Notes under the pieces: generated by a model
Database searches by the model: none
What the model saw: only the letters and a program-made list of their open reading frames with translations
Told to the model about the DNA's origin: nothing
Shown: in pieces, positions 1-8,644 of the stretch
How positions within the stretch are numbered: position 1 is the stretch's first letter
How the letters are laid out: each line of letters starts with the position of its first letter
Made by a program: the position numbers and the translations under genes
Assembly (NCBI RefSeq): GCF_034350045.1
Contig: NZ_CP133781.1
Span: 4,696,001-4,760,000 of the forward strand
DNA: 64,000 nt
From: Pseudomonas sp. CCI4.2
Lineage (GTDB): Bacteria > Pseudomonadota > Gammaproteobacteria > Pseudomonadales > Pseudomonadaceae
Reading direction: 5' to 3'

Positions 1-832
1 AGACGTCAGCAAATACAAAGTCGGCGACATCGTCGGCGTTGGTTGCCTGGTCGACTCTTGCCGCACCTGCGAAGCCTGTGAAGCCAATCTTGAGCAATAT
101 TGCCTCGACGGCCCGACTCAGACTTACGCTTCCCGCGACCGCGTTGATGGCACCCTGACCATGGGCGGCTATTCAAACGCCATGGTAGTCAGCGAGCGTT
201 TCGTAGTGCGTATTCCAGAGAAACTGGACTTGGCCAGCGCTGCACCAATCCTGTGTGCCGGTATCACCACCTACTCGCCGCTGAAGCATTTCGGTGTCAA
301 GCCGGGCGACAAGGTTGGCGTACTCGGCATGGGCGGTCTGGGCCACATGGGCATCAAGTTCGCCAAGGCCATGGGCGCTGAAGTCACCCTGTTCACCCGT
401 TCCGAAGCCAAGGCTGAAGAAGGCCGTCGTCAAGGCGCGGACCACGTGATCGTTTCCACCAATGAGAACCAGATGAAGGACGCCGCTGGGCGTTTCAACT
501 TTTTGCTGGACACCATTCCGGTGCAACACGACCTCAACCCGTACCTGCAAACCCTGCGTTTCGACGGCGTGCATATCCTGGTGGGCTTGATCGAACCGAT
601 TGATCCGCCTGTGCACGGCTTCAACTTGGTGGCCAAACGTCGCGTCATCGCAGGTTCAATGATCGGCGGCTTGGCGGAAACTCAGGAAGTGCTGGATTTC
701 TGCGCGGAACACGGCATCACTTGCGACATCGAAATGCTCGACATCAAGAACATCAACGAAGCCTTTGAGCGCGTCGTCAAAGGCGACGTGAAGTACCGCT
801 TCGTGATCGACATGAAAACGTTGAAAGCCTGA
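1..832 (+). CDS. Zinc-dependent NAD(P) alcohol dehydrogenase, CAD/YahK type (5' end missing)
   Basis: The reading frame is open from base 2, so the start lies outside the window; 276 residues of a family that is usually about 350 are present. The first 40 visible residues contain the structural zinc motif Cys-x2-Cys-x2-Cys-x7-Cys (CRTCEACEANLEQYC). The Rossmann cofactor site is GMGGLGHMG. Enzymes of this group reduce aldehydes or oxidise primary alcohols with NADP(H) in the cytoplasm; the substrate cannot be read here. The stop codon abuts the stop of the convergent IclR gene in the palindrome TGATCA, so no terminator separates the two. The active-site zinc ligands upstream of the window cannot be checked. 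Confidence 0.9.
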   Translation, partial: DVSKYKVGDIVGVGCLVDSCRTCEACEANLEQYCLDGPTQTYASRDRVDGTLTMGGYSNAMVVSERFVVRIPEKLDLASAAPILCAGITTYSPLKHFGVKPGDKVGVLGMGGLGHMGIKFAKAMGAEVTLFTRSEAKAEEGRRQGADHVIVSTNENQMKDAAGRFNFLLDTIPVQHDLNPYLQTLRFDGVHILVGLIEPIDPPVHGFNLVAKRRVIAGSMIGGLAETQEVLDFCAEHGITCDIEMLDIKNINEAFERVVKGDVKYRFVIDMKTLKA

Positions 833-1657
833 TCAGGGCCTTGCCCCTAACTCGGCCGAGAGTCGCGCTGCGGCGTCTTTGATCAGCGGAATCAACTCGG
901 CCATTTTCTCCAAGGGCATATAGGGCAAGGTACTGGCGATGCTGATGCCGGCGACAATCACGTTGCTGGCGTCACGCACCGGCGCTGCCACACAGCGAAT
1001 CGACGGTTCGTTGTCTTCCAGATCAAACGCATAGCCCCCCGCCACATACTCCTGCATCCGCTGCTGAAACTGCTCCCACGACTGCTCTCGGTGCTGCGGC
1101 CACAACGTCGCTTTGCCATCGACCGGCAGGCTGATGTGGTACAAGCGACGCCATTCCTCCGGCACACAATCAATCATCAGCGCTTTACCAATCCCGGTGC
1201 GCGCCAACGGCATGCGATGGCCTACCCGCGAACGCATTTCCGGTCCATTGCGGCCGGGATTTTTGTGCAGGTACAGCACGTCATCGCCTTCACGAATCGC
1301 CAGATGCACGGTGTCACCGGTCAGCGAGGACAGTTCGTCCAGGTACGGACGCGCCAATATCGCCAGCGGCACTTCTTCGCGGGCCTGAAAACCCAACTCG
1401 ATCAGCTTGGGGCCCAACAAATAACCCACGTGGGGCATTACGCGCAGATAACGCTCGTCCACCAGGCAACTGACCAGCCTGTGGGTGGTGCTGCGCGTGG
1501 TACCGATGATGCGCGCGATCTCCTTGAGGTCGCGGGCACCGCTAGCGACTGCCTGGACCACGCCAAGACCGCGCAACAGTGTTTGGGTCCCGGTGGGTGC
1601 CGCGTCCTTGTCTTTGACCGCGCCGTTGTTCGCCGTGGCGATTGAGTCGTGTGGCAT
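833..1657 (-). CDS. IclR-family transcriptional regulator, probably of the dgo genes
   Basis: 274 residues. An N-terminal winged helix-turn-helix (about residues 25-90, with the helix IARIIGTTRSTTHRLVSCL) is followed by an IclR effector-binding domain to the C terminus. IclR proteins bind a small carboxylate and switch neighbouring catabolic genes. The ATG is preceded by AAGG at a good distance. The gene follows the galactonate transporter by 57 bp on the same strand, with a terminator hairpin in between, so it may rely on read-through or its own promoter. Its position makes it the likely regulator of dgoKAD and the transporter; in E. coli that job is done by a GntR protein, so this would be a different regulator class. 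Function in dgo control is inference. Confidence 0.88.
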   Translation of the reverse strand: MPHDSIATANNGAVKDKDAAPTGTQTLLRGLGVVQAVASGARDLKEIARIIGTTRSTTHRLVSCLVDERYLRVMPHVGYLLGPKLIELGFQAREEVPLAILARPYLDELSSLTGDTVHLAIREGDDVLYLHKNPGRNGPEMRSRVGHRMPLARTGIGKALMIDCVPEEWRRLYHISLPVDGKATLWPQHREQSWEQFQQRMQEYVAGGYAFDLEDNEPSIRCVAAPVRDASNVIVAGISIASTLPYMPLEKMAELIPLIKDAAARLSAELGARP

Positions 1658-1670
1658 ATCAGCGCCTTAT

Positions 1671-1703
1671 CCATTCAAAAAGCGGGCGGCATTATCGCCG
1701 CCC
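1671..1703 (-). terminator. Intrinsic terminator after the galactonate transporter gene
   Basis: On the minus strand a 7-bp GC-only stem (GGGCGGC / GCCGCCC) with a six-base loop is followed by GCTTTTTG. It lies in the 57-bp gap between the transporter stop and the IclR start and would partly uncouple the regulator from the dgo operon. Confidence 0.7.
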
Positions 1704-1714
1704 ACGTGCAGGGC

Positions 1715-3025
1715 TTACAACTCGATGCGCTCGACCTTGCCCACCAGCAAGATGTAGGACAGCGCGCCGACCAAAGCCAGCACCGCGACGTAGGTGATGG
1801 CCGGTGCGAAGGAATCGCCGGTTGCCAAGAAGCCGATCACAATCGGCGTGGTAATGGCCGACAAATTACCGATGAAGTTGAAGGTGCCGCCGGTTAAACC
1901 GAGCAACCGCGCCGGGGCCAAGGTGGACACCAGTGACCAGGTGATGGACGCCAAGCCATTACCGAAAAACGCCAAGGCGAGAAAGGCAATCACCAACGGT
2001 GTCGATTCAACGTAGTTAGCGCCGATGATCGAAGTGGAAATCAGCAACCCACCGATGATCGGCAGCTTGCGGGCGAAACCCACACTGTTGCCCCGGCGAA
2101 TCAGCCAATCGGAAAAGAACCCCGAGCACAGCACCCCCACGAACGCGGCGAGAAACGGCAGCGATGCCAACAGCCCGGACTTGATAAAGTCCATGCCACG
2201 GTATTTCACCAGGTAGGTGGGAAACCACGTCAGGAAAAACCACAGCGTGGAGTTCAAGCAAAACTGGCCCAGGTAAATACCCCATAGCTTGCGTTTGCTC
2301 AGTACGATCCTCAGGTCCAACCAACTGAAACGGCGTTTCTCTTTCTCGGTAGTGGCCTGGATATCCACCAACCCTCCACCGTCGCGGATCAGCTCGATTT
2401 CCGCCTCATTGATGCCCCTGAAGTCACGCGGCTCGCGATACACCGCAAACCAAATCAGCGCCCAAATCACACCAACTACACCCGTACTGACGAAGACCAT
2501 TTGCCAGCCGAATTGCGCTTGCAGCCACGCCAATACCGGGGTTAGAAAGGCCAGGCCGACGAATTGGCCAGAGGTGTAAAAGCCAATGGCAGTTGCCCGT
2601 TCACGCTCTGGAAACCAGGTGGTGACGACGCGACTGTTGATGGGGTACGCAGGGGCTTCCATCGCCCCGACTGCCAAGCGCAGGAAGAACAGCGCAATAA
2701 AGCTGGCGGCGAATCCCAGCAGGACAGTGGCCAGTGACCACAACAGCAGCGCGGCCGTGTACAGAATCCGCGGTGGTACGCGGTCAACCAGCCAACCCCC
2801 GGGGAGTTGCATGGCGGCGTAAGTCCAACCGAAAGCGGAGAAAATCAGGCCGACGTGAATCGGATCGATGCCCAACTCAGTGGTCAAGGCCGGAGCGGCA
2901 ATCGACAGGTTGCTGCGGTCGAGATAATTGATCACCACGGTGATGAACAGCAGCACCATGATGAAGAAACGCTTACGGCTGGGCGTTACAAGCGACGCCT
3001 TACCCGCGAAGGCTTGAGGTTGCAT
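1715..3025 (-). CDS. dgoT: MFS transporter, anion:cation symporter family, probable D-galactonate importer
   Basis: 436 residues with about 12 hydrophobic segments. The N-terminal part carries the typical ACS-family stretch VINYLDRSNLSIAAPAL, which in GudP/DgoT/ExuT proteins precedes TM1-TM2. These are proton-coupled sugar-acid importers of the inner membrane. The ATG has AGAGG upstream. Placement between dgoD and the IclR gene, same strand, argues for D-galactonate as substrate; glucarate and hexuronate are alternatives by family. A REP-like inverted repeat fills the 144-bp gap to dgoD. Confidence 0.85.
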   Translation of the reverse strand: MQPQAFAGKASLVTPSRKRFFIMVLLFITVVINYLDRSNLSIAAPALTTELGIDPIHVGLIFSAFGWTYAAMQLPGGWLVDRVPPRILYTAALLLWSLATVLLGFAASFIALFFLRLAVGAMEAPAYPINSRVVTTWFPERERATAIGFYTSGQFVGLAFLTPVLAWLQAQFGWQMVFVSTGVVGVIWALIWFAVYREPRDFRGINEAEIELIRDGGGLVDIQATTEKEKRRFSWLDLRIVLSKRKLWGIYLGQFCLNSTLWFFLTWFPTYLVKYRGMDFIKSGLLASLPFLAAFVGVLCSGFFSDWLIRRGNSVGFARKLPIIGGLLISTSIIGANYVESTPLVIAFLALAFFGNGLASITWSLVSTLAPARLLGLTGGTFNFIGNLSAITTPIVIGFLATGDSFAPAITYVAVLALVGALSYILLVGKVERIEL

Positions 3026-3068
3026 GGCGAGTGCCTCTTTTTATGGTTATTTGAGGGCGCTGTAGAAC

Positions 3069-3150
3069 CTGCGGGAGTAGGCTTGCCTGCGAATGGCAGA
3101 ATGCGGTGTGTCAGACAAACCGCATTCGCAGGCAAGCCTGCTCCCACAGT
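3069..3150. repeat. REP-like inverted pair (family with GGCTTGCCTGCGAA)
   Basis: Two arms, GCGGGAGTAGGCTTGCCTGC and its approximate reverse complement GCAGGCAAGCCTGCTCCCAC, flank about 40 bp. The same arm recurs at 15932, 25170 and 32936. It sits inside the dgo operon between dgoD and the transporter, where it could attenuate or stabilise the transcript. Confidence 0.8.
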
Positions 3151-3169
3151 ATTTAGTCAGTTTTACGGT

Positions 3170-4318
3170 CTACCACTCAGCAAAACTGCCATCGGCGTGG
3201 CGCCAGATCGGGTTGCGCCAGCGGTGGCCGATGGCCGCGCGTTCAATGACGTATTCCTCGTTGATTTCAATGCCCAACCCCGGGCCGTTAGGGATCTTCA
3301 CCATGCCTTTGTCGTAATCGAACACTTCGGGATTTTTGATGTAGTCCAGCAGGTCGTTGCTTTCGTTGTAGTGGATGCCCAGGCTTTGCTCCTGAATGAA
3401 CGCGTTGTAACAGACCGCGTCCAGCTGCAAACACGCCGCCAGAGCAATCGGCCCCAACGGGCAGTGCAACGCCAGCGCAACGTCGTAGGCTTCGGCCATG
3501 TTGGCAATTTTGCGGGTTTCGGTGATACCGCCCGCGTGGGACGCATCCGGTTGAATGATGTCGACATAACCCTCACTCAAGATCCGCTTGAAATCCCAAC
3601 GCGAGAACAACCGCTCACCCAGGGCAATCGGGGTGCTGGTCAGCGGCGCCAATTCCTTGAGCGCTTCATAGTTCTCGCTGAGCACCGGTTCTTCGATGAA
3701 CATCAGCTTGAACTGATCCAGCTCTTTCATCAGAACCTTGGCCATGGGCTTGTGGACCCGGCCGTGGAAGTCAACGCCAATGCCGACGTTAGGCCCGACG
3801 GCTTCGCGCACAGCGGCGACATTGGCGAGCGCCAGCTCAACTTTTTCAAAGGAATCTAGAAATTGCAGCTCTTCGGTGCCGTTCATCTTCACCGCAGTAA
3901 AACCGCGCTCCACCGCATCTTTGGCCGCCTTCGCGGTTTCTGCAGGTCGATCGCCGCCGATCCATGAATACACGCGAATCTTGTCGCGCACCTGGCCGCC
4001 CAGCAAGTCGCTGACCGAAACGCCCAGCGCCTTGCCCTTGATGTCCCACAGCGCTTGATCGATACCCGCCAGCGCGCTCATGTGAATCGCGCCACCCCGG
4101 TAGAAGCCGCCGCGATAGAGCACCGTCCAGATGTCTTCAATGTTGCGTGGGTCTTTGCCGATCAAGTAATCAGACAATTCTTCTACCGCTGCGGCCACCG
4201 TGTGTGCACGACCTTCGACCACCGGCTCGCCCCAACCGGTGACGCCTTCGTCGGTTTCTATCTTGAGAAACAGCCAGCGCGGCGGGACGATGTACGTCGT
4301 AAGTTTGATGATTTTCAT
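3170..4318 (-). CDS. dgoD: D-galactonate dehydratase
   Basis: 382 residues, enolase superfamily (mandelate racemase/muconate lactonising type). It dehydrates D-galactonate to 2-dehydro-3-deoxy-D-galactonate in the cytoplasm. The acid-sugar dehydratase signature is intact: metal ligands Asp183, Glu209 and Glu235, and catalytic His185 (VDFHGRVH) and His285 (ALALHCP), at the same numbers as the E. coli enzyme. It follows dgoA by 45 bp in the order dgoK-dgoA-dgoD, a standard arrangement for the De Ley-Doudoroff pathway, which makes the substrate assignment strong. Confidence 0.95.
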   Translation of the reverse strand: MKIIKLTTYIVPPRWLFLKIETDEGVTGWGEPVVEGRAHTVAAAVEELSDYLIGKDPRNIEDIWTVLYRGGFYRGGAIHMSALAGIDQALWDIKGKALGVSVSDLLGGQVRDKIRVYSWIGGDRPAETAKAAKDAVERGFTAVKMNGTEELQFLDSFEKVELALANVAAVREAVGPNVGIGVDFHGRVHKPMAKVLMKELDQFKLMFIEEPVLSENYEALKELAPLTSTPIALGERLFSRWDFKRILSEGYVDIIQPDASHAGGITETRKIANMAEAYDVALALHCPLGPIALAACLQLDAVCYNAFIQEQSLGIHYNESNDLLDYIKNPEVFDYDKGMVKIPNGPGLGIEINEEYVIERAAIGHRWRNPIWRHADGSFAEW

Positions 4319-4363
4319 GGGTGCGCTCTCTTATTGGAGGCGACGCTCGGGGCGTCGATCAGA

Positions 4364-4984
4364 TCAATGCAATTCGTTCCAGGCCGACACGTAGGCCTTG
4401 GCCCGCTCCTCGACATCGGCAGCGCTCATGCCGGGTGTGAACAACCCGGAACCCAAACCAAAGCCCGACACACCGGCGTCGATGAACACCTGCATGTTGT
4501 CCGGCGTGATGCCACCCACCGGAATTAACGCGGTGCCCTTGGGCAGTACCGCAAGAAACGCCTTGACCACGGCCGGGCCCATTTGCTCGGCCGGGAACAG
4601 CTTCAGCACATCAGCGCCTTCAGCCAGCGCCGCAAACGCTTCGGTCGGTGTTGCGACACCCGGCGACAGGAACAAACCCGCAGCTTTAGCCGCGCGCAAT
4701 ACCTTGGGGTCGCTGTGGGGCATGACGATAACCTGTCCGCCCGCTTCTTTGACCAACGCCACTTGCTCCGGGGTCAACACCGTGCCGGCACCGATCAGGC
4801 AATCAGCAGGCAACGACTGACGCAGAATTCGGATGCTGTCGTAGGGTTGCGGCGAGTTGAGCGGCACCTCGATGACCCGAAAGCCGGCCTTGTACAACAC
4901 CGCACCAATGGCGGCGGCTTCGTCTGGGCGCAAGCCACGAAGAATGGCTATCAAGCCGTTTTTAACCAATGCTTGTTTGAGCAT
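4364..4984 (-). CDS. dgoA: 2-dehydro-3-deoxy-6-phosphogalactonate aldolase
   Basis: 206 residues, class I aldolase of the KDPG/KDPGal family, full length. It splits 2-keto-3-deoxy-6-phosphogalactonate into pyruvate and glyceraldehyde 3-phosphate. The Schiff-base lysine lies in LKLFPAEQ and the general acid/base glutamate in VIEVPLNS. It begins one base after the dgoK stop, so the two are probably translationally coupled. Its neighbours dgoK and dgoD separate it from the closely related eda aldolase of the Entner-Doudoroff pathway. Confidence 0.94.
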   Translation of the reverse strand: MLKQALVKNGLIAILRGLRPDEAAAIGAVLYKAGFRVIEVPLNSPQPYDSIRILRQSLPADCLIGAGTVLTPEQVALVKEAGGQVIVMPHSDPKVLRAAKAAGLFLSPGVATPTEAFAALAEGADVLKLFPAEQMGPAVVKAFLAVLPKGTALIPVGGITPDNMQVFIDAGVSGFGLGSGLFTPGMSAADVEERAKAYVSAWNELH

Positions 4985-4985
4985 G

Positions 4986-5987
4986 TCAGACCTCTGAAAA
5001 AGTGGGTTTGAGCAAGTTGGCCTGCACCGCCAACTGCCACAAACCGCGTTCGGTGGCCTGTTCGGCCAAGGTCACCTGAGCGAAACCGCAGGCAGCCAGC
5101 GCACGAGAATAGCGCGCGCAGAGCTGGGCATTGCCGATCAGGATGATGGGGGGAAGCCGTGTATCTAAAGCGTGGCGTCGTCGCTGTAAGGCGGCCAACG
5201 CGACCAATTCGTGACCGATCAACAGCCCCGACAGGTAATCAGGCTGGGCATCAGCACTCAGCTCACCGGTCAAGCCCAAGGTCCGGCAACTGAAGATGGT
5301 CGACAGCGGCCCGGCAGCGCCATCGTCTGACAGAGCAACCTCGACGCCTCGATCAAATGCGGCGCCGTCGAAGGTTTCGCTGATACGCATGGTGCGACCC
5401 AGGATGGTGTGGGTGCTGAGCGCTGCATACACCTCGCCGGTCATGAACGTATCGAAGTGCACGATGCAACCGTCAGCCACCTGGACCCATTTCGAATGGC
5501 TGCCCGGTAGGCCGATCAAGATTGATTGCTCTGGGGCTTGGATGGGCAAACTGGCGAGAATACCCAGCACTTGGGTTTCTTCGCCGCGCATTACATTGGG
5601 CAACGCCGATCGCTGCAACACACCGGGGACGATGTGGACGTCAACTCCGCGCGCACTGCGCACGGTTTGCAACGCAGCGCTGAGACCGGCGACATCCGCT
5701 GGCGTTTCGCGGTACACCGCTTCGCGCCAGCCTTGCGCGCTACCAACCATGCCGCAGGCGATAACCGGTGTTCCCGGCTGTGCGTCGAGCCAGTCACCAC
5801 AGGCCTCGTCGAACGCCAGTTCAAATCCATTGGCACACATCACGCCCGCGATCAGTCGCGGCGTGGTGGGCAGTTGCATGATGCCTGCGCTCAGGAAGCG
5901 CTGGTCCAGCACTTGGCCGTGTTCGCCAAGTCGATAAGCACGAAGGGAGGTTGTTCCCCAGTCGAGCGCGATCAAATGCGCCTGCAT
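4986..5987 (-). CDS. dgoK: 2-dehydro-3-deoxygalactonokinase
   Basis: 333 residues from the ATG at 5987, chosen because AAAAGGTGAAGCG lies directly upstream and the protein then begins MQAHLIALDWGTTSLRAYRL, the family's conserved N-terminal phosphate-binding strand; an upstream in-frame ATG at 6071 would lie on top of the promoter described at 6042-6071. The enzyme phosphorylates 2-keto-3-deoxygalactonate with ATP. It is the first gene of the minus-strand dgo operon. Confidence 0.93.
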   Translation of the reverse strand: MQAHLIALDWGTTSLRAYRLGEHGQVLDQRFLSAGIMQLPTTPRLIAGVMCANGFELAFDEACGDWLDAQPGTPVIACGMVGSAQGWREAVYRETPADVAGLSAALQTVRSARGVDVHIVPGVLQRSALPNVMRGEETQVLGILASLPIQAPEQSILIGLPGSHSKWVQVADGCIVHFDTFMTGEVYAALSTHTILGRTMRISETFDGAAFDRGVEVALSDDGAAGPLSTIFSCRTLGLTGELSADAQPDYLSGLLIGHELVALAALQRRRHALDTRLPPIILIGNAQLCARYSRALAACGFAQVTLAEQATERGLWQLAVQANLLKPTFSEV

Positions 5988-6041
5988 CGCTTCACCTTTT
6001 ATTGTTCGGGTAATGAAGGTGCCATTTGCGTGGCGAGATCG

Positions 6042-6071
6042 ACTATAAACCCGAAACACAACATATCTCAA
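6042..6071 (-). promoter_or_regulatory. Sigma-70 promoter of the dgo operon
   Basis: On the minus strand TTGAGA (plus 6066-6071), an 18-base spacer and TATAGT (plus 6042-6047) each match the consensus in five of six positions. The expected start of transcription is about 45 bases before the dgoK ATG. Confidence 0.6.
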
Positions 6072-6102
6072 TATGTAAATTCATATCCCATATATAGGGA
6101 TA
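6061..6102. promoter_or_regulatory. Two inverted repeats overlapping and upstream of the dgo promoter, probable operators
   Basis: ACATAT-ctca-ATATGT (6061-6076) is a perfect 6+6 inverted repeat that overlaps the -35 hexamer. TATCCC-atatata-GGGATA (6084-6102) is a second perfect 6+6 repeat just upstream. Placement fits control by the IclR protein, possibly also of the divergent acyltransferase gene. Binding is inferred. Confidence 0.5.
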
Positions 6103-6172
6103 GTGCGAAGAAGTAATAGGTGCTCTACGCTGGCAGTGTCGGCACAGACTGAACATTCCAAGGATGAACCTG

Positions 6173-7303
6173 ATGAAGCAATTTCAAGCATTGAATAGCC
6201 TTCGCGGCCTGTGTGCCTTAGCCATGGTCGTTCACCACTCTCATGTGCTGCAAAGCATCACTGAATGCCCGCTGTTCAAGACGGCCCATTACCTCGTCGA
6301 GTACTTTTTCGCGCTGAGCGGGTTTGTGTTGTATCAGCGCTATGCCCAGTCGTTGGGTTCGACGGCGCAACTGCGTCAGTTCATGGTCACGCGTACGTGC
6401 CGGGTGTATCCGTTGCACCTGTTCATGCTGCTGGTCTTTATAGGCTTCGAGTGTTTGAAGCTGATCCTTGAGCGCCGCGGCATTACCCTCAACAATGTCA
6501 GCTTTACCGGCGACCGGGCTGTCGGCGAGATTGTGCCCAACCTGTTGCTGATCCAAGCCTGGTGGCCGGGCTTCAACGCCCTGTCATTCAACTATCCATC
6601 GTGGATCGTCAGCGTCGGGTATTACGTATGCCTGCTGTTTGGCGGGGTCGCACTGATGTTGCCGCGACAATCGACCAAGGCCTATGGGGCGCTGGCTGTG
6701 CTGGCGGTACTTGGGCTGTATGTCGGCAATACACCGCTGGCGGACAACGTCTTACGCGGTGTGAGCTGTTTCTTTGCGGGGGGCATCACGTATCGGATTT
6801 ATACCCGATTGCGCCCTCTGCGCTTGAGCCTATTAGTGGGCAGCGTGTTGGAGGTGATGATTCTTGGGCTGATTTACCTCGTCATGACCCGCAGCGAAAC
6901 ATCACAGGACGCCGCGCTGGCGATACTGTTCTGTGTGGCAGTCGGGGTCTTTGCGTTTGAGGCAGGTGCGATATCGTTACTGCTGCGCGGGCGTCTATTG
7001 GAGTGGCTTGGAGAGCGCTGGTTTTCGATCTACATGACCCACGCTGCAGTGATTTTCGTGACCACTGTCGCTGTGATGATGAGCGCTAAGCTCTCCGGTT
7101 TGTCGCTGATGATTGATCTACCGGGCACAGCGATACGTTACATCAGCACCGGCAGCGCGCTGCTGGATAACCTGCTGATCATGGTTGAGTTGATTGCGGT
7201 GCTGGGTGTATCAGCGCTGACCTACCGGTACATCGAACGGCCCGGCATAGCGCTGGGCAAGCGATGGAATACGTTGCGTGGCGATGAAAGGCTTGCCGAC
7301 TGA
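6173..7303 (+). CDS. Membrane acyltransferase, acyltransferase-3 family
   Basis: 376 residues from the ATG at 6173, preferred over the ATG at 6164 because AAGGA at 6160-6164 is then eight bases upstream. The N terminus ALNSLRGLCALAMVVHH has the family's Arg-Gly and paired-His signature; about ten hydrophobic segments follow, and WLGERWFSIYMTHAAVIF is typical of the C-terminal part. Members (OafA, NodX, ExoZ) transfer acyl groups to surface sugars or lipids at the inner membrane. No polysaccharide genes flank it, so the acceptor is unknown. It stands alone, divergent from dgoK. Confidence 0.85.
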   Translation: MKQFQALNSLRGLCALAMVVHHSHVLQSITECPLFKTAHYLVEYFFALSGFVLYQRYAQSLGSTAQLRQFMVTRTCRVYPLHLFMLLVFIGFECLKLILERRGITLNNVSFTGDRAVGEIVPNLLLIQAWWPGFNALSFNYPSWIVSVGYYVCLLFGGVALMLPRQSTKAYGALAVLAVLGLYVGNTPLADNVLRGVSCFFAGGITYRIYTRLRPLRLSLLVGSVLEVMILGLIYLVMTRSETSQDAALAILFCVAVGVFAFEAGAISLLLRGRLLEWLGERWFSIYMTHAAVIFVTTVAVMMSAKLSGLSLMIDLPGTAIRYISTGSALLDNLLIMVELIAVLGVSALTYRYIERPGIALGKRWNTLRGDERLAD

Positions 7304-7320
7304 TCAGATCGTATTCTTCT

Positions 7321-7395
7321 GGAGCCAACGTGTTGGCGAAGGGCTTGACGCGGTGTATCACGTCAAACGCCTCGCCAACACGTTGGCTGCTACAG
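7321..7395. repeat. REP-like inverted pair (family with GCCAACGTGTTGGCGA)
   Basis: GGAGCCAACGTGTTGGCGAA and the opposing CTCGCCAACACGTTGGCTGC flank about 30 bp. Related copies are at 9764-9843 and 50051-50117. Each arm is itself a short palindrome (CCAACGTGTTGG). Confidence 0.8.
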
Positions 7396-7411
7396 ACGTT
7401 TAACCAAAATG

Positions 7412-7449
7412 AACAAAAAAACCGCGTCATTTTTAGACGCGGTTTTTTA
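7412..7449. terminator. Bidirectional terminator between the acyltransferase and asd
   Basis: AACCGCGTC and GACGCGGTT form a 9-bp stem around an AT-rich loop, with an A-run before and a T-run after. It can stop the rightward acyltransferase transcript and the leftward leu/asd transcript. Confidence 0.85.
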
Positions 7450-7462
7450 AGCTTCGACTAAA

Positions 7463-8575
7463 TCAACGCTCCAGCAAAATTCGCAGCATGCGACGTAGCG
7501 GTTCGGCTGCGCCCCAGAGCAATTGGTCGCCAACGGTAAACGCGCCCAGGTATTGCGACCCCATGTTCAGCTTGCGCAAACGTCCAACTGGAATGCTCAT
7601 GGTGCCGGTCACTGCCGTCGGGCTCAGGTCTTGAATGCTGGCCTCCCGGTGGTTTGGCACCAGTTTCACCCAAGGGTTGTGCTGGCTGATCATGCCTTCG
7701 ATGTCGGCAATCGGTACGTCTTTGTTCAGTTTGATGGTCAAAGCCTGGCTGTGGCAGCGCATGGAGCCGATGCGCACGCAAATACCGTCCACCGGAATCG
7801 GGCTCTTGAAGCGACCTAGAATCTTGTTGGTCTCAGCCTGGCCTTTCCATTCTTCACGGCTCTGACCGTTGGGCAGTTCCTTGTCGATCCACGGGATCAG
7901 GCTACCGGCCAATGGCACACCGAAGTTTTCCGTCGGGAACCCTTCGCTGCGCATGGCTTCAGCCACCTTGCGGTCAATGTCGAGGATAGCGCTGGCGGGA
8001 TTCGCCAATTCGTCCGCCACCGAGGCGTGGGCGGCGCCCATCTGCTTGATCAGTTCACGCATGTTCTGCGCGCCAGCCCCGGAGGCCGCCTGATAGGTCA
8101 TGACATTCATCCACTCGACCAGACCGGCTTCAAACAAGCCGCCCAAGCCCATCAACATCAAGCTGACGGTGCAGTTGCCGCCGATGTAATTCTTGGTTCC
8201 GGCATCCAGTTGCTGGTCAATGACCCGGCGGTTAACCGGGTCCAGCACGATCACGGCGTCATCCTGCATACGCAGGCTCGACGCGGCATCGATCCAGTAG
8301 CCCTTCCAGCCCGCTTCACGCAGCTTCGGAAATACTTCGTTGGTGTAGTCGCCACCCTGACAGGTCAGAACCACGTCAAGGGTTTTGAGTTCGTCGATGC
8401 TGTAAGCATCTTTGAGCGGTGCAGTATCCTTGCCCACAGCCGGGCCTTGGCCACCCACGTTGGACGTGGTGAAGAACACCGGTTCGATCAGATCAAAATC
8501 CTGCTCTTCCAGCATCCGCTGCATGAGCACGGAACCGACCATACCGCGCCAACCGATCAGACCTACACGTTTCAT
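7463..8575 (-). CDS. asd: Aspartate-semialdehyde dehydrogenase
   Basis: 370 residues, full length for the proteobacterial enzyme. It reduces aspartyl phosphate to aspartate semialdehyde with NADPH, feeding lysine, threonine, methionine and diaminopimelate synthesis. The N-terminal cofactor site is GWRGMVGSVLMQRM and the active-site cysteine lies in GGNCTVSLMLMGLGG. It follows leuB by 69 bp on the same strand. In P. aeruginosa, from memory, asd is followed by a second asd-like gene, fimV and truA; here a convergent acyltransferase takes that place. Confidence 0.97.
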   Translation of the reverse strand: MKRVGLIGWRGMVGSVLMQRMLEEQDFDLIEPVFFTTSNVGGQGPAVGKDTAPLKDAYSIDELKTLDVVLTCQGGDYTNEVFPKLREAGWKGYWIDAASSLRMQDDAVIVLDPVNRRVIDQQLDAGTKNYIGGNCTVSLMLMGLGGLFEAGLVEWMNVMTYQAASGAGAQNMRELIKQMGAAHASVADELANPASAILDIDRKVAEAMRSEGFPTENFGVPLAGSLIPWIDKELPNGQSREEWKGQAETNKILGRFKSPIPVDGICVRIGSMRCHSQALTIKLNKDVPIADIEGMISQHNPWVKLVPNHREASIQDLSPTAVTGTMSIPVGRLRKLNMGSQYLGAFTVGDQLLWGAAEPLRRMLRILLER

Positions 8576-8588
8576 CGCAACTACACCC

Positions 8589-8632
8589 TTAACAAAAAGT
8601 GGGACGCTGCCGCCAAAGACTTTGGAGGCAGC
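8589..8632 (-). terminator. Hairpin between leuB and asd, terminator or attenuator
   Basis: On the minus strand a 12-bp stem with one mismatch (GCTGCCTCCAAAG / TTTGGCGGCAGC) is followed after a few bases by CTTTTTG. It may end part of the leu transcript before asd. Confidence 0.5.
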
Positions 8633-8644
8633 GGGCCCGAGAGA

